DNA from: Hyphomicrobium sp.
GTDB taxonomy: Bacteria; Pseudomonadota; Alphaproteobacteria; Rhizobiales; Hyphomicrobiaceae
Direction of reading: 5' to 3'
Assembly (NCBI GenBank): GCA_002928955.1
Contig: PERT01000006.1
Span: forward strand, 1 to 64,000
Length of the DNA: 64,000 bases
How positions within the stretch are numbered: position 1 is the stretch's first letter; each line of letters opens with the position of its first letter. Positions 54,742 through 63,687 of this stretch are shown in pieces. The position numbers and the translations under genes are program-made. The notes under the pieces are model-generated. The model saw nothing but the letters and a program-made list of their open reading frames with translations. It did not search any database and was not told the DNA's origin.

Positions 54742-55716
54742 ATGGAGCCAAGCATGCCTCGGCAAACGCACGGCCACGCCGAACACCACGTCCATGGCCC
54801 TGACTGCCGCCACCACCACGCGCAAAGTCCCAGTAATACAACCGCTCGTGCTGACGGTCACGTCCACACCGCGTCCTGTTCGCATGGCGCCGACGCGGAG
54901 CCCTTGGCCGTCGATCCGACCGTCCTGCTATGTGGCCGCGGCCTGGGTCTTGTCCGCGGCGGCCGGCCGCTGCTCGAGGCCGTCGATATCGATATCCGTC
55001 CGCGCGAGATCGTCACACTCATTGGTCCCAACGGCGCCGGCAAGACCACGCTGGTCCGCCTGCTCCTGGGTCTCGAGGTGCCTGATAGCGGTTCTGTCCA
55101 CCGCCACGCGGATCTGGTCATCGGCTACGCTCCGCAGCGATTCGACATCGACGGTGCACTGCCCATGACGGTTGCGCGCTTTCTTGGTCTTGGCCTCGGC
55201 GTCCGGCCGGGCAGCGTTCTGGAAACGCTCGGCGAGGTTGGAGCCGCCCACGTTTTCGGCCAACAGTTGCGCAGCCTTTCTGGCGGTGAATTGCAGCGCG
55301 TGGTGCTGGCCCGCGCACTGTTGCGCGAACCTAACCTTCTGGTGCTCGACGAGCCTGTGCGTGGCGTCGACTATGCGGGCGAGGCCGAACTCTACACGCT
55401 TATCGGCACGCTTCGGAATACGCGTGGTCTCGGCGTGCTTCTCGTCAGTCATGATCTTCACGTCGTCATGGCATCGAGCGATCGCGTGCTCTGCCTGAAC
55501 CGGCATGTCTGCTGCTCGGGTGTGCCGGAGACGGTGGCGCAGCATCCCGAGTACGTCCGTCTGTTCGGCGCCGATGCAGCCCGCGCTTTTGCCGTGTACC
55601 AACACCACCACGATCATCGCCATGATCTCGGCGGCGAACCTGCGCCGATGCCCGCGACACCCGGTCTACCCGATTTCGCAGCCGTGCCAGTAGCCGCAAA
55701 GGAGACGGGCCGGTGA
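54742..55716 (+). CDS. znuC: Zinc ABC transporter ATP-binding protein
   Basis: 324 residues, longer than the usual ~250-290. ABC motifs: LIGPNGAGKTTLVRLLLGLE (Walker A), Q-loop AYGYAPQRFD region, LSGGELQRVVLARALL (signature), LLVLDEPVRGVD (Walker B), and SHDLHVVMA (H-loop). The extra N-terminus (~1-50) is rich in His (HGHAEHHVHGPDCRHHH, then HVHTASCSHG) and the C-terminus ends in YQHHHDHRHD, so both ends can bind zinc. It drives zinc import with ZnuB; the gene for the periplasmic ZnuA is not in the window. Its stop overlaps the znuB start. Confidence 0.92.
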   Translation: MEPSMPRQTHGHAEHHVHGPDCRHHHAQSPSNTTARADGHVHTASCSHGADAEPLAVDPTVLLCGRGLGLVRGGRPLLEAVDIDIRPREIVTLIGPNGAGKTTLVRLLLGLEVPDSGSVHRHADLVIGYAPQRFDIDGALPMTVARFLGLGLGVRPGSVLETLGEVGAAHVFGQQLRSLSGGELQRVVLARALLREPNLLVLDEPVRGVDYAGEAELYTLIGTLRNTRGLGVLLVSHDLHVVMASSDRVLCLNRHVCCSGVPETVAQHPEYVRLFGADAARAFAVYQHHHDHRHDLGGEPAPMPATPGLPDFAAVPVAAKETGR

Positions 55717-56510
55717 TTGAGCCTTTTCTTCTTCGTGCGCTGGCCGCCGGCATCGGCCTCGCGATCGTCGCGGCGCCCCTCGGCTGTTTCGTCGTCTGGA
55801 ACCGAATGGCCTATTTCGGCGAGACAGTGGCTCAGGCCAGTCTGCTCGGCGTCGCTTTCGGGCTGATGTTCAAGCTTGATCTCACGCTGAGTGTAATGTT
55901 CGTGGCGCTCATCGTCGCTGGCCTGCTGATCCTGGCGGGACGCCAGACGGCAGTGCCCACGGACTCCATCCTGGGCCTCATGCACTTCGGTGCGCTCGCC
56001 TCTGGCGTAATCGCCACCGCTCTTGTGCGCGGACCCTCGATCGATCTCATGGGCTATCTGTTCGGCGATGTATTCGCCGTCACGGGGGAGGATCTCTTTT
56101 GGGTCTACGGTGGCGGTGCGCTCGCGCTCCTGGCCATGGCTGGGCTGTGGTCCTCGCTGTTGCGTCTCGCCGTGCACGAGGAATTGGCTGCGGCTGAAGG
56201 TGTCTCCCGACATCGCGTTCGCATAGGCTTCACGTTGGTGCTTGCTCTGACCATCGCAATCGGGATGAAGATCGTCGGCATTCTTCTGGTTATTGCCTTC
56301 CTGATCGTGCCTGCGGTCGCAGCACGGCCGTTCGCCGAAACACCGGAGCGCATGGTGGTGCTCGCAGCGCTGGTTGGCGTCATGAGCACGATCCTGGGGT
56401 TGGCGCTTTCCACCGCGATCGATGCGCCGGGCGGGCCATCTGTCGTCCTTGTGATGGCGGTGCTCGCCGGCCTCGCCCTTGCTGCGCCGGGCGTCCGCCG
56501 GTCGCCGTGA
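55713..56510 (+). CDS. znuB: Zinc ABC transporter permease
   Basis: 265 residues, GTG start overlapping the znuC stop by 4 nt. It has about eight hydrophobic segments (e.g. ALAAGIGLAIVAAPLGCFVV, LSVMFVALIVAGLLILAG, IGMKIVGILLVIAFLIVPAV, TILGLALSTAID), the pattern of the ABC-3 permease family. The conserved ETVAQASLLGVAFG and MGYLFGDVFAV motifs are present. It forms the membrane channel of the zinc uptake system. Confidence 0.92.
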   Translation: MIEPFLLRALAAGIGLAIVAAPLGCFVVWNRMAYFGETVAQASLLGVAFGLMFKLDLTLSVMFVALIVAGLLILAGRQTAVPTDSILGLMHFGALASGVIATALVRGPSIDLMGYLFGDVFAVTGEDLFWVYGGGALALLAMAGLWSSLLRLAVHEELAAAEGVSRHRVRIGFTLVLALTIAIGMKIVGILLVIAFLIVPAVAARPFAETPERMVVLAALVGVMSTILGLALSTAIDAPGGPSVVLVMAVLAGLALAAPGVRRSP

Positions 56511-56602
56511 GCGGTCATGCCCGCGGACGGCGTGCCATCAGCCAAAAAGTCGTGCATGGTATTGAGATGCGCCAAAATCCTTGAGTTCATAACCCAGCCG
56601 CC

Positions 56603-57352
56603 ATGCTTCTCGATGTTGAAGATCTACTTGATTTCTACGCGACCCCGCTGGGCCAAGTGGTCCGGCGCCTGCTCGGCCGGCAGATCCGCGCCCGCTGGCA
56701 GAATGTCAGCGGCCAGGTGGTGCTTGGCCTTGGGTTTGCCTCACCCTACATCGGCATCTATCGTCACAGCGCATTGCGGCTCGGCGCGCTGATGCCGGGC
56801 AGCCAGGGTGCACTCGTGTGGCCATCGACGGGGCCGACGCGCAGCGTTCTGGTCGACGAAGCGCAGCTGCCGCTTCCGGATAATTCCGTCGACATGCTGC
56901 TGGTCGTCCATTGCCTCGAGGCTGCTGGGCGTCCCGGACCCTTGCTTCGCGAAATATGGCGGGTGCTCGCACCCGAGGGCAGTCTTCTGCTGATCGTTCC
57001 CAACCGGCGCGGCGTTTGGGCGCGCTTTGATCGTACACCGTTCGGCCAGGGCCGGCCCTACAGTCGCGGCCAGCTCGAACAGCTTTTGGTCGATGCGACC
57101 TTCACGCCCATCGGCTGGGGCAACGCGCTGCACGTACCGCCCATAGATCGGCGCCGGCTGCTGCTCGGCTGGGCGCCGTCGCTGGAGAAAATCGGCGCGA
57201 GCGTTTGCCCAGGATTCGGCGGTGTGATCATCGTGGAAGCCAAAAAGGAGCTGATAGCTCCAATCGGAAAAGTCGTCCGTGCCCGCGCCGCCACACAACT
57301 CGCACCGGCGCCAGCTCGCGGCAGCGCTAAATCGAGCTCGCGGCAGCGCTAA
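56603..57352 (+). CDS. Class I SAM-dependent methyltransferase
   Basis: 249 residues. The Rossmann-type motif is VVLGLGFASPYIGIY near residue 38, followed by SVDMLLVVHCLEAAGRPGPLLREIWRVLAPEGSLLLIVPNRRG, a typical methyltransferase core that in alphaproteobacteria often lies near glyoxalase II. The substrate is unknown. The last ~15 residues (PAPARGSAKSSSRQR) are encoded by a 22-bp tandem repeat which also supplies the stop codon, so the C-terminus has probably been extended or shortened by repeat changes. Confidence 0.8.
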   Translation: MLLDVEDLLDFYATPLGQVVRRLLGRQIRARWQNVSGQVVLGLGFASPYIGIYRHSALRLGALMPGSQGALVWPSTGPTRSVLVDEAQLPLPDNSVDMLLVVHCLEAAGRPGPLLREIWRVLAPEGSLLLIVPNRRGVWARFDRTPFGQGRPYSRGQLEQLLVDATFTPIGWGNALHVPPIDRRRLLLGWAPSLEKIGASVCPGFGGVIIVEAKKELIAPIGKVVRARAATQLAPAPARGSAKSSSRQR

Positions 57353-57378
57353 ATCGAGCTCGCGGCAGCGCTAAGTCG
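57313..57378 (+). repeat. Three tandem copies of a 22-bp unit
   Basis: Unit AGCTCGCGGCAGCGCTAAAT plus CG repeats at 57313-57334, 57335-57356 and 57357-57378 (the last with one A to G change), followed by a partial AGCTCG. Each unit carries TAA, and the methyltransferase stop codon is the one in the second copy. Copy number changes would alter the 3' end of the gene. Confidence 0.9.
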
Positions 57379-57555
57379 AGCTCGCCGCGGCGCATGAACG
57401 CAAGGTCATTCGGTGTCTGGTCAGAAACAGTCGTGATCTCGTTGCGCGCCACCTCGCTTCTGAAGCGAAAGGTCGGCTGCGGTCGAGCAATCAGAGCTGC
57501 GGGCGAAACGATATCGCCCGCGGCCCTTTTCAAAACAACGGTGGGCTGGCGTTGC

Positions 57556-57924
57556 TCATTCGAAGGGGTTCCGCCAGCCTGCTCTCGCCTTGGCCGGGAA
57601 CGCTGTCGACAAATAGTCGAGGAGCTCTTTGCGCCCATCTCCCTCGGTCTTCGGAAGCGCATGCTTCTCTTGCATCCAGTCCAAAGTCTCGTTCCACTGG
57701 TCGCGGTTGAGACGCTGCTGAGACACCAATTTGAAGCTGTGGCATGCGGTGCAAAAGTAGAACGTGTTCTCCCGATGCGGGCCGTCCGGATAATTCTCGG
57801 GCTTGTCGTCGGCCTTTTCGGCTGTCTGACACCAGCCTGGAGGTGCTGCGACGAGCGCCATGGTGATGGCCAGGAGGGCGATTGCCGCCCTGGCCCCGCG
57901 CAATTGAAGCGTGGCTGTGAACAT
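57556..57924 (-). CDS. sorB: Sulfite dehydrogenase cytochrome c subunit
   Basis: 122 residues. A signal peptide (ARAAIALLAITMALVAAPPG) and one heme c site, CTACH at ~58-62, within ENTFYFCTACHSFKLVSQQ, followed by RDQWNETLDWMQEKHALP. No clear Met ligand motif beyond WMQ. It lies 8 nt after sorA on the same strand and accepts electrons from the Mo subunit to pass them to a periplasmic cytochrome. The ATG at 57924 fits the signal peptide; an upstream open extension is not supported. Confidence 0.88.
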   Translation of the reverse strand: MFTATLQLRGARAAIALLAITMALVAAPPGWCQTAEKADDKPENYPDGPHRENTFYFCTACHSFKLVSQQRLNRDQWNETLDWMQEKHALPKTEGDGRKELLDYLSTAFPAKARAGWRNPFE

Positions 57925-57932
57925 CGTCTGTC

Positions 57933-59285
57933 TCACCCGACCAGAACCGCGATTCGATGCATCGGATTGCCGCCGTAACCGGATGGGTTCCAGTTGGGGG
58001 CGACATGCGGCTGCAACTTGCCTGACCCGTCGGTCGCCCGGACCCACACCTCGTAATAGCCGTCGCTCGGCAAACGGACCTTGCCGCTCCACCGCGTCCA
58101 GTCGAAGGGATTGGTGGTCTTTGCGAGGCTCATGCCGGCCCATGACGAGCCGAAGTCGATCGAGACATCGACTTTCGAGATCGGCAGGTCACCAGCCCAC
58201 GCGGCGCCGCGCAACGCGACCTCGGATGTGCCCGCTGCGAACTTGGCTCCGTTCATGGGACTCGAGATGACCGAGCGAACGGGCATGGACTCCATAACCT
58301 TGAAGTTGTTTGGATCAGCCTTGGCGCCTGGGACCATGGGCTTGATCGGAAGGCGATAGCTCGTACCGCCCATGCCCGAGCCGTCGTGCTCCTTGTCGCG
58401 AATCCAGATGCGCTTGAGCCACTTGTGGGACGCCGACCCGGCCCAGCCAGGCACCACCAGACGCAGCGGTCCACCGTGGATCGCCGGCAGAGGCTCCCCG
58501 TTCATGGCCCACACCAGCAGGGTATGCTCATCCAACGCTTTTGGTATGCGCACGCCACGTGACAGCGTCTCCTTCGAGGCGTCCCCAGACAAGTGCACGT
58601 CGGCGCCGTAGTGGGCGGTATAGACCGCCGACGACTTCAGGCCTGCCGCCTCAAGGAGGTCGCGCAGGGGCAAGCCCGTCCACTCCGGACAACCGGCGCC
58701 GCCGTTGGTCCATTGGTTGCCGCGTGCGGCCGGCGTATAGAATGACCGTCCGTTCCCACCGCATTCGAGCACCATGCGCAGCTTGCGCGGCTTGCCACGA
58801 GCCTTCAACTCGCCAAGCGTCACTTCGAGCGTCTTGTTCACCTCGCCATCGATGGTCAGCTTCCAGCTGTCCGGATTCGTTGGCGCCTCGGGAGGTATAC
58901 CGTTGTTGCGGATGAACAGCTTCGTGTAGGGAGTCGTATCGTCGTCCAACAGATGCTCGGGCGTCTCAGCAACCAGCGGCTTGTCGCCAATGACTACGAG
59001 CCCCTTGTCCTTGCCAGGGAATTCGAGGAACTGCGGACCGGCCGCCGCACCCGTGGGGGCCGAGGCGGATTTGTCCTGCGCAAGGGCCGCCGGCACCAGA
59101 CCGGCCGGCATGTTGGTGGCAAATGGAATGGTGGCACCCACAGCGGCACCGACGGCCGCAATGCCAGCTCCGCCTAGGAAGCCGCGGCGTGTGGCGTCCG
59201 TGCGCCGACCAAAAACCACGGCGTCGGCCCGCTCGGGGTCGCCGGAAAACAGTTCGTCGATGGATCTTTCGGTTGTTTTTGTCAT
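57933..59285 (-). CDS. sorA: Sulfite dehydrogenase molybdopterin subunit
   Basis: About 450 residues from the ATG at 59285, with GGAGGAG just upstream. A Tat signal is seen (DATRRGFLGGAGIAAVGAAV). The sulfite-oxidase fold follows: Mo-cofactor Cys in RMVLECGGNGR (Cys ~175), GCPEWTGLPLRDLL, AIHGGPLRLVVPGWAGSASHKWL, and the C-terminal dimerisation domain with RWSGKVRLPSDGYYEVWVRATDGSG. It oxidises sulfite to sulfate in the periplasm. A promoter-like ECF sequence lies upstream and a sigma/anti-sigma pair is adjacent. Like SorAB of Starkeya and SorT of Sinorhizobium. Confidence 0.92.
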   Translation of the reverse strand: MTKTTERSIDELFSGDPERADAVVFGRRTDATRRGFLGGAGIAAVGAAVGATIPFATNMPAGLVPAALAQDKSASAPTGAAAGPQFLEFPGKDKGLVVIGDKPLVAETPEHLLDDDTTPYTKLFIRNNGIPPEAPTNPDSWKLTIDGEVNKTLEVTLGELKARGKPRKLRMVLECGGNGRSFYTPAARGNQWTNGGAGCPEWTGLPLRDLLEAAGLKSSAVYTAHYGADVHLSGDASKETLSRGVRIPKALDEHTLLVWAMNGEPLPAIHGGPLRLVVPGWAGSASHKWLKRIWIRDKEHDGSGMGGTSYRLPIKPMVPGAKADPNNFKVMESMPVRSVISSPMNGAKFAAGTSEVALRGAAWAGDLPISKVDVSIDFGSSWAGMSLAKTTNPFDWTRWSGKVRLPSDGYYEVWVRATDGSGKLQPHVAPNWNPSGYGGNPMHRIAVLVG

Positions 59286-59382
59286 CTCGGCGTCTCCTCC
59301 AGATGTTGTTGGCTCGAACGAGCGATACCCCTGGTGCAGACGTTGCGACCGAAAAGGTGTGCGAAGTTGAGCGATAGGAGGA

Positions 59383-59408
59383 GACGAATGAGCGGAGTGC
59401 AATATTCC
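59383..59408 (-). promoter_or_regulatory. Probable ECF-sigma promoter of sorAB
   Basis: On the minus strand, GGAAT (59408-59404) and CGTC (59386-59383) are spaced by 17 nt, matching the general -35 GGAA(C/T) and -10 CGT(C/T) pattern of ECF promoters. It lies about 100 bp upstream of sorA and next to an ECF sigma gene. Confidence 0.55.
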
Positions 59409-59425
59409 ACGGCGCAACAAAAAAT

Positions 59426-60277
59426 TCAGCTGCAGGCCGCGCCGGTCCGAGCGGCGTTCTGCAGAGCCAGGCGGACATCGCGATCGAGCTTCATGTCACG
59501 CTCGATGATCCGCTCGATGATGGCAGCCAGCGAGGCCAGGCGCTCCGGGTCCATGCCCCTTGCAACAACCGCATACTCCAGCCACTCGGCCGTCCATACA
59601 TAACCAGCCAGCTCGCCCAGGTGGACCGCTTGCGGAGGTGATGTTCGTCCGCCGTGCTCGCCCCGTCCAATCCACAAGCCGAGCCGGCACCCATTCGGTC
59701 CGACATAGCCATAGAAGACCGCCTGCCGGTCTCTGGGCTCGGTCGCGTCGCGAAAAACAAGCCGTAGCCTCGCCTCGCCGAGATCGGGCGGCTGACCCAT
59801 CGGCTGCCAGTCAAGCGGCCGCTGATGATCGCCGCCGCCGTCATTGCCGGTGATCCATCGATCATAGATAGCCGCGGCCGCACTGAGCCCGCTCAGCTCC
59901 AGTACCCGTGCGGGTGCCGGGGGTACGGGCGCCGGCCGCAGCAATGCGAAGGACATGAGGGCCACGGCCAGCACGACAATCGCAGCGCCTGCGACGCCGG
60001 CCCAGGCAAACGACCGTCTTGGTGGCACGGATCGGGCGGGAGTTCGCAGGGGCGGCGGCATCTCGCTTTTGCCTGCTTCGGCCACGCACGCCTTCAATCG
60101 CGCAAGCGAGGCGACGCGTGCCGCCAAGTCAGGATCTAGCGCCAGCGCGCCAGCAACCTCGGCATTGCCCTGCGCATCGAGCTCGCCATCAACGTAGGCA
60201 TTGAGTTTATCCCAACCGATCGCCACGTGATCTCCGTCGCGCTCGATCGAGCGAGCGCACTGTTCCGCCGATGACAT
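59426..60277 (-). CDS. Anti-sigma factor
   Basis: 283 residues. N-terminal anti-sigma region: IGWDKLNAYVDGELDAQGNAEV, with helices typical of ChrR/RskA-type anti-sigma domains, but no HxxxCxxC zinc motif. One membrane helix (~94-114, AGVAGAAIVVLAVALMSFALL) and a periplasmic C-terminal domain (FYGYVGPNGCRLGLWIG). It overlaps the 3' end of the ECF sigma gene by 71 bp, so the two are coupled. It would hold the sigma factor at the membrane until a periplasmic signal, plausibly sulfite, releases it. Confidence 0.82.
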   Translation of the reverse strand: MSSAEQCARSIERDGDHVAIGWDKLNAYVDGELDAQGNAEVAGALALDPDLAARVASLARLKACVAEAGKSEMPPPLRTPARSVPPRRSFAWAGVAGAAIVVLAVALMSFALLRPAPVPPAPARVLELSGLSAAAAIYDRWITGNDGGGDHQRPLDWQPMGQPPDLGEARLRLVFRDATEPRDRQAVFYGYVGPNGCRLGLWIGRGEHGGRTSPPQAVHLGELAGYVWTAEWLEYAVVARGMDPERLASLAAIIERIIERDMKLDRDVRLALQNAARTGAACS

Positions 60278-60743
60278 CCAGCAGGGCGAGCCGCGCGCGG
60301 CTCAGCCGGCTCATGACCGTTCCCAGGGGCACTCCCAGAATATCCGAAACCTCCGCGTATCTGAAGCCCTGGATGTCGACAAGCTCAATGATTTCGCGAT
60401 GATCGGGGGCGAGCCGATCCAAGCCTTGCCGGACACTCAGCGCTGCAATCACGCGGTCATCGAACCCCCAGACCTCAGTCTCTTCGATGGACGTGGCCGC
60501 GTGCTTTGATTCGACGATGGTCCTTCTGTGGCCATCGATAAAGTTGTTACGAACGATCTTGAACAGCCATGCGCGCAACATCACTGGCTCCTGCGGAGGG
60601 CTCGTCGCAGACAGCGCCGCCAAGGCAGCTTGTTGCAGGAGATCACTCGCACGGTCCCGGTCGCGCGTGAGTGTGACCGCATAGCCAAACAGACGCGGCC
60701 AGTTCTCCAACAGTTGACGCTCAATCTTGTCGTGCACGACCAT
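60207..60743 (-). CDS. ECF RNA polymerase sigma factor
   Basis: 178 residues, correct length. Region 2: NWPRLFGYAVTLTRDRDRASDLLQQA and VMLRAWLFKIVRNNFIDGHRR; region 4: LAPDHREIIELVDIQGFRYAEVSDILGVPLGTVMSRLSRAR, the classic helix-turn-helix that reads the -35 element. Upstream of the gene no own-type promoter was certain. Its target is probably sorAB. In Sinorhizobium meliloti, ECF factors of this kind are activated by sulfite. Confidence 0.9.
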   Translation of the reverse strand: MVVHDKIERQLLENWPRLFGYAVTLTRDRDRASDLLQQAALAALSATSPPQEPVMLRAWLFKIVRNNFIDGHRRTIVESKHAATSIEETEVWGFDDRVIAALSVRQGLDRLAPDHREIIELVDIQGFRYAEVSDILGVPLGTVMSRLSRARLALLDVIGGTVRSLDRARRRSRGDRLG

Positions 60744-61079
60744 GAGCCTCCGTCAGACACGATCTTCCGCGCCAGTTGGTCAATGTACCCCACCAAGTTT
60801 AGAGTGTCGATCACGCGCGGGCCTACCAGAAATTTTTCATGGGGCGCTTTGCGATTGGGGTTTGGGAGTTACGATCGCAATCCCTCCGGATTCGAGATCG
60901 TCAAAACAAACGAAAATTGGCGCCGTTCCCGCCATCTGCCATGGAGTACGCATCAGAGGCAGGAACGATTGCCATCGCAGGTGATGGGGCCCGCCGTTTT
61001 CAGAAGCTCGCGGGTCGCGCTTGCGCGCTGTGAAGTTGCCCGCGGCGAGCGATTGCTCGCCCTCAACCGAACGCCCGTT
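60744..61079. other. Intergenic region between ECF sigma and tonB genes
   Basis: 336 bp. It contains the sigma gene's upstream region (minus strand) and the tonB 3' end region. I saw no convincing open frame, terminator or repeat. Confidence 0.5.
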
Positions 61080-61850
61080 TCAACGCGTTATGAAGCGGAA
61101 TGGTACGCTGACGACCATCGTCGGCGAGCCCAGACCGTTCGGGAACGGCGGAAACGGCGATGAACGCTGGATGGCTGCCAAGGCCGCCTCGTCGAGCTTG
61201 CGCGAGCCCGAACTCGACGCGATCTCGTTGGCGACGAGGTTGCCCTTGGCATCGACCGTGAACCGGACCACGACAGTGCCGGTATCATCGCTATTGGGCT
61301 TGATCTTTTTGCGCTCAATCTGGCCACGCAGCTTGCCGAGGTAGGCTGCGCGCAGACTGGCATCACCGCCTTTTTTGTTCGCCGACGACGTCTTCTCCTC
61401 GGCAACCACCACCTGTTGCACCGGCTCGACCGCCGCGACCTCCTGCATCCGTACCGGCTCGACGGGTGGCGGCGTCTCGCGCAGAATCTCTTGCTCCTCG
61501 ACCGGTTCAACCTTCGACGCAATAACCTCCGATTTCTCGACAATCTCCGGCGGCGGTTCCGTCGGCTTGATTTCCTGTTGCGGTTCTTCGGTCGCCGCGG
61601 TTGCCATCTGAGGTGCCACCGCGGCCTGGGCTTCGACGGGCGTCTCTTGCGCAGCCTGTTCGACTTCGGCGATCTCGCCAAGCTGCGACAGCCCCTCGAT
61701 GGCAATGCCCTGCTCGATGCGGAGGATGTCGGTGCCGTCGCCTGCCTCGAACGAGCGGCTGCCAGCCTGAATAGTCACGAACGACAGCGCCAGTCCGGCG
61801 TGCAACAGCGCCGAGATGCCCCAGGTCGAAAATTTCAAAGCTGACGACAT
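61080..61850 (-). CDS. TonB-like energy transducer
   Basis: 256 residues. A single N-terminal membrane anchor (FSTWGISALLHAGLALSFV), a long Pro/Glu/Val/Ala-rich spacer (~60-155, EEPQQEIKPTEPPPEIVEKS), and the TonB C-terminal domain (AAYLGKLRGQIERKKIKPNS, VVVRFTVDAKGNLVANEIASSSGSRKLDEAALAAIQR, SPFPPFPNGL). It transmits proton-motive energy from ExbB-ExbD to outer-membrane receptors. It is the last gene of the exbB-exbD-tonB operon; gap to exbD is 10 nt. Confidence 0.9.
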   Translation of the reverse strand: MSSALKFSTWGISALLHAGLALSFVTIQAGSRSFEAGDGTDILRIEQGIAIEGLSQLGEIAEVEQAAQETPVEAQAAVAPQMATAATEEPQQEIKPTEPPPEIVEKSEVIASKVEPVEEQEILRETPPPVEPVRMQEVAAVEPVQQVVVAEEKTSSANKKGGDASLRAAYLGKLRGQIERKKIKPNSDDTGTVVVRFTVDAKGNLVANEIASSSGSRKLDEAALAAIQRSSPFPPFPNGLGSPTMVVSVPFRFITR

Positions 61851-61860
61851 GCCCTATCCT

Positions 61861-62381
61861 TCAAGGTCCCGCGGGACTGCGGATCGGATTGCCCGCGTCT
61901 GCGGATGGAGGTTGGACCGCGACCGGGCCGCTTGCAGCCACGGCATCCTTTCCAGGCTTTGGCTGCGTCAACAGCGACAGCCGCTGAAATCCGCTTTCGC
62001 CAACCCGGCTCAGCACCTCCATGACATCCCCATAAGACCGCGACTTGTCGGCGCGGACGTAGACGACAGTGTCGCCTTCCGCGGCTTTCAACGCCTGAAG
62101 GCGTGGAACCAATGTCGCCGCCGTCACTGGCTCATCGCGAATGTAAAGCGCACCGTCTGCAGCGACGGTCACGACCATCGGTTTCTTGGGCTGGCTCAGC
62201 CGTTTTGCCGCGCTGTTTGGAAGATCGACGGGCACTCCCGCGACCAGGAGCGGCGCGGCGACCATGAAGATGATGAGCAACACGAGCATCACGTCGACAA
62301 ATGGTGTGATGTTGATTTCGGCCATGGGCCGATAGGTGGCGTCGTCGTCGCCTGACGATCCGCTGCCGAGCGACATACCCA

Positions 62382-62382
<1 letters not shown>
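61861..62382 (-). CDS. exbD: ExbD/TolR family protein
   Basis: 173 residues. N-terminal membrane helix with the conserved Asp: MAEINITPFVDVMLVLLIIFMVAAP, followed by a periplasmic domain (VDLPNSAAKRLSQPKKPMVVTVAADGALYI, VVYVRADKSRSYGDVMEVLSRVGESGF). The first ~20 residues are Gly/Ser-rich. The stop of exbB and its start share one base at 62382. It forms the proton channel with ExbB. Confidence 0.9.
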
Positions 62383-63077
<695 letters not shown>

Positions 63078-63687
63078 GACGGGTCTTGAAGCCTCGGCGG
63101 TTGGTGCTGGTGGGCGTGTTGGGCAATAGCGCGCGATGGCGGCGCCAGTCAGGCATGGTCTCGGTTACTGAGGCGCGATCCATCGCACCACATGATGTTA
63201 TGAAATCGTCTCTGTGAGCGTTGTCAATGTTTCGAGCGACTGGCGGTGGATGCCGCAGATCGGGGCCGCGCACGCTTCCAGGCCGGCCGCAAGCAGAAAG
63301 TAAAAATGCACGACACCTCTCTGCCCCGATTAACGCAAACGCCGGATCTCATAGTTCGTGCGGATGCATTTGTATGCAATGCCTCAGCAGACTGTGTCGC
63401 GACCGCAACATTCCACGAGCAATGTAACAATCGTGCGCCAATTCGCAATGGAAGTTTCTTGCTCGGGCTGCATCAGCCAAACTACAACAGCCGAGCTAAC
63501 ATGATGAATTTATAGGAAGATCCGGAATTTTTCCCAATCGGGAATTATTCCCGATTTGGACCGGGGTTAGGGTTCCCCGTTCGCCGAGTACAAGACAATG
63601 GCGGGATGCATCTCGATGGGCGCAAATCACATTAGATTGCAAAGACGTCAGGTGCCGCGGCGGGTGTGTGGAGAAAATGGGGCGAAG
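63078..63687. other. Divergent region between exbB and a probable TonB-dependent receptor
   Basis: 610 bp. Only short frames are present, none with a domain or ribosome site I trust. It must contain the exbB promoter (minus) and the receptor promoter (plus). The one clear structure is the palindrome at 63536-63556. Confidence 0.5.
63536..63556. promoter_or_regulatory. Perfect 21-bp palindrome, probable operator
   Basis: Arms AATCGGGAAT and ATTCCCGATT flank a single T at 63546. It lies 130 bp upstream of the receptor gene in an otherwise unstructured region, so it may be the operator of a metal-responsive repressor. It does not match Fur, Irr or RirA consensus that I know. Confidence 0.5.
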
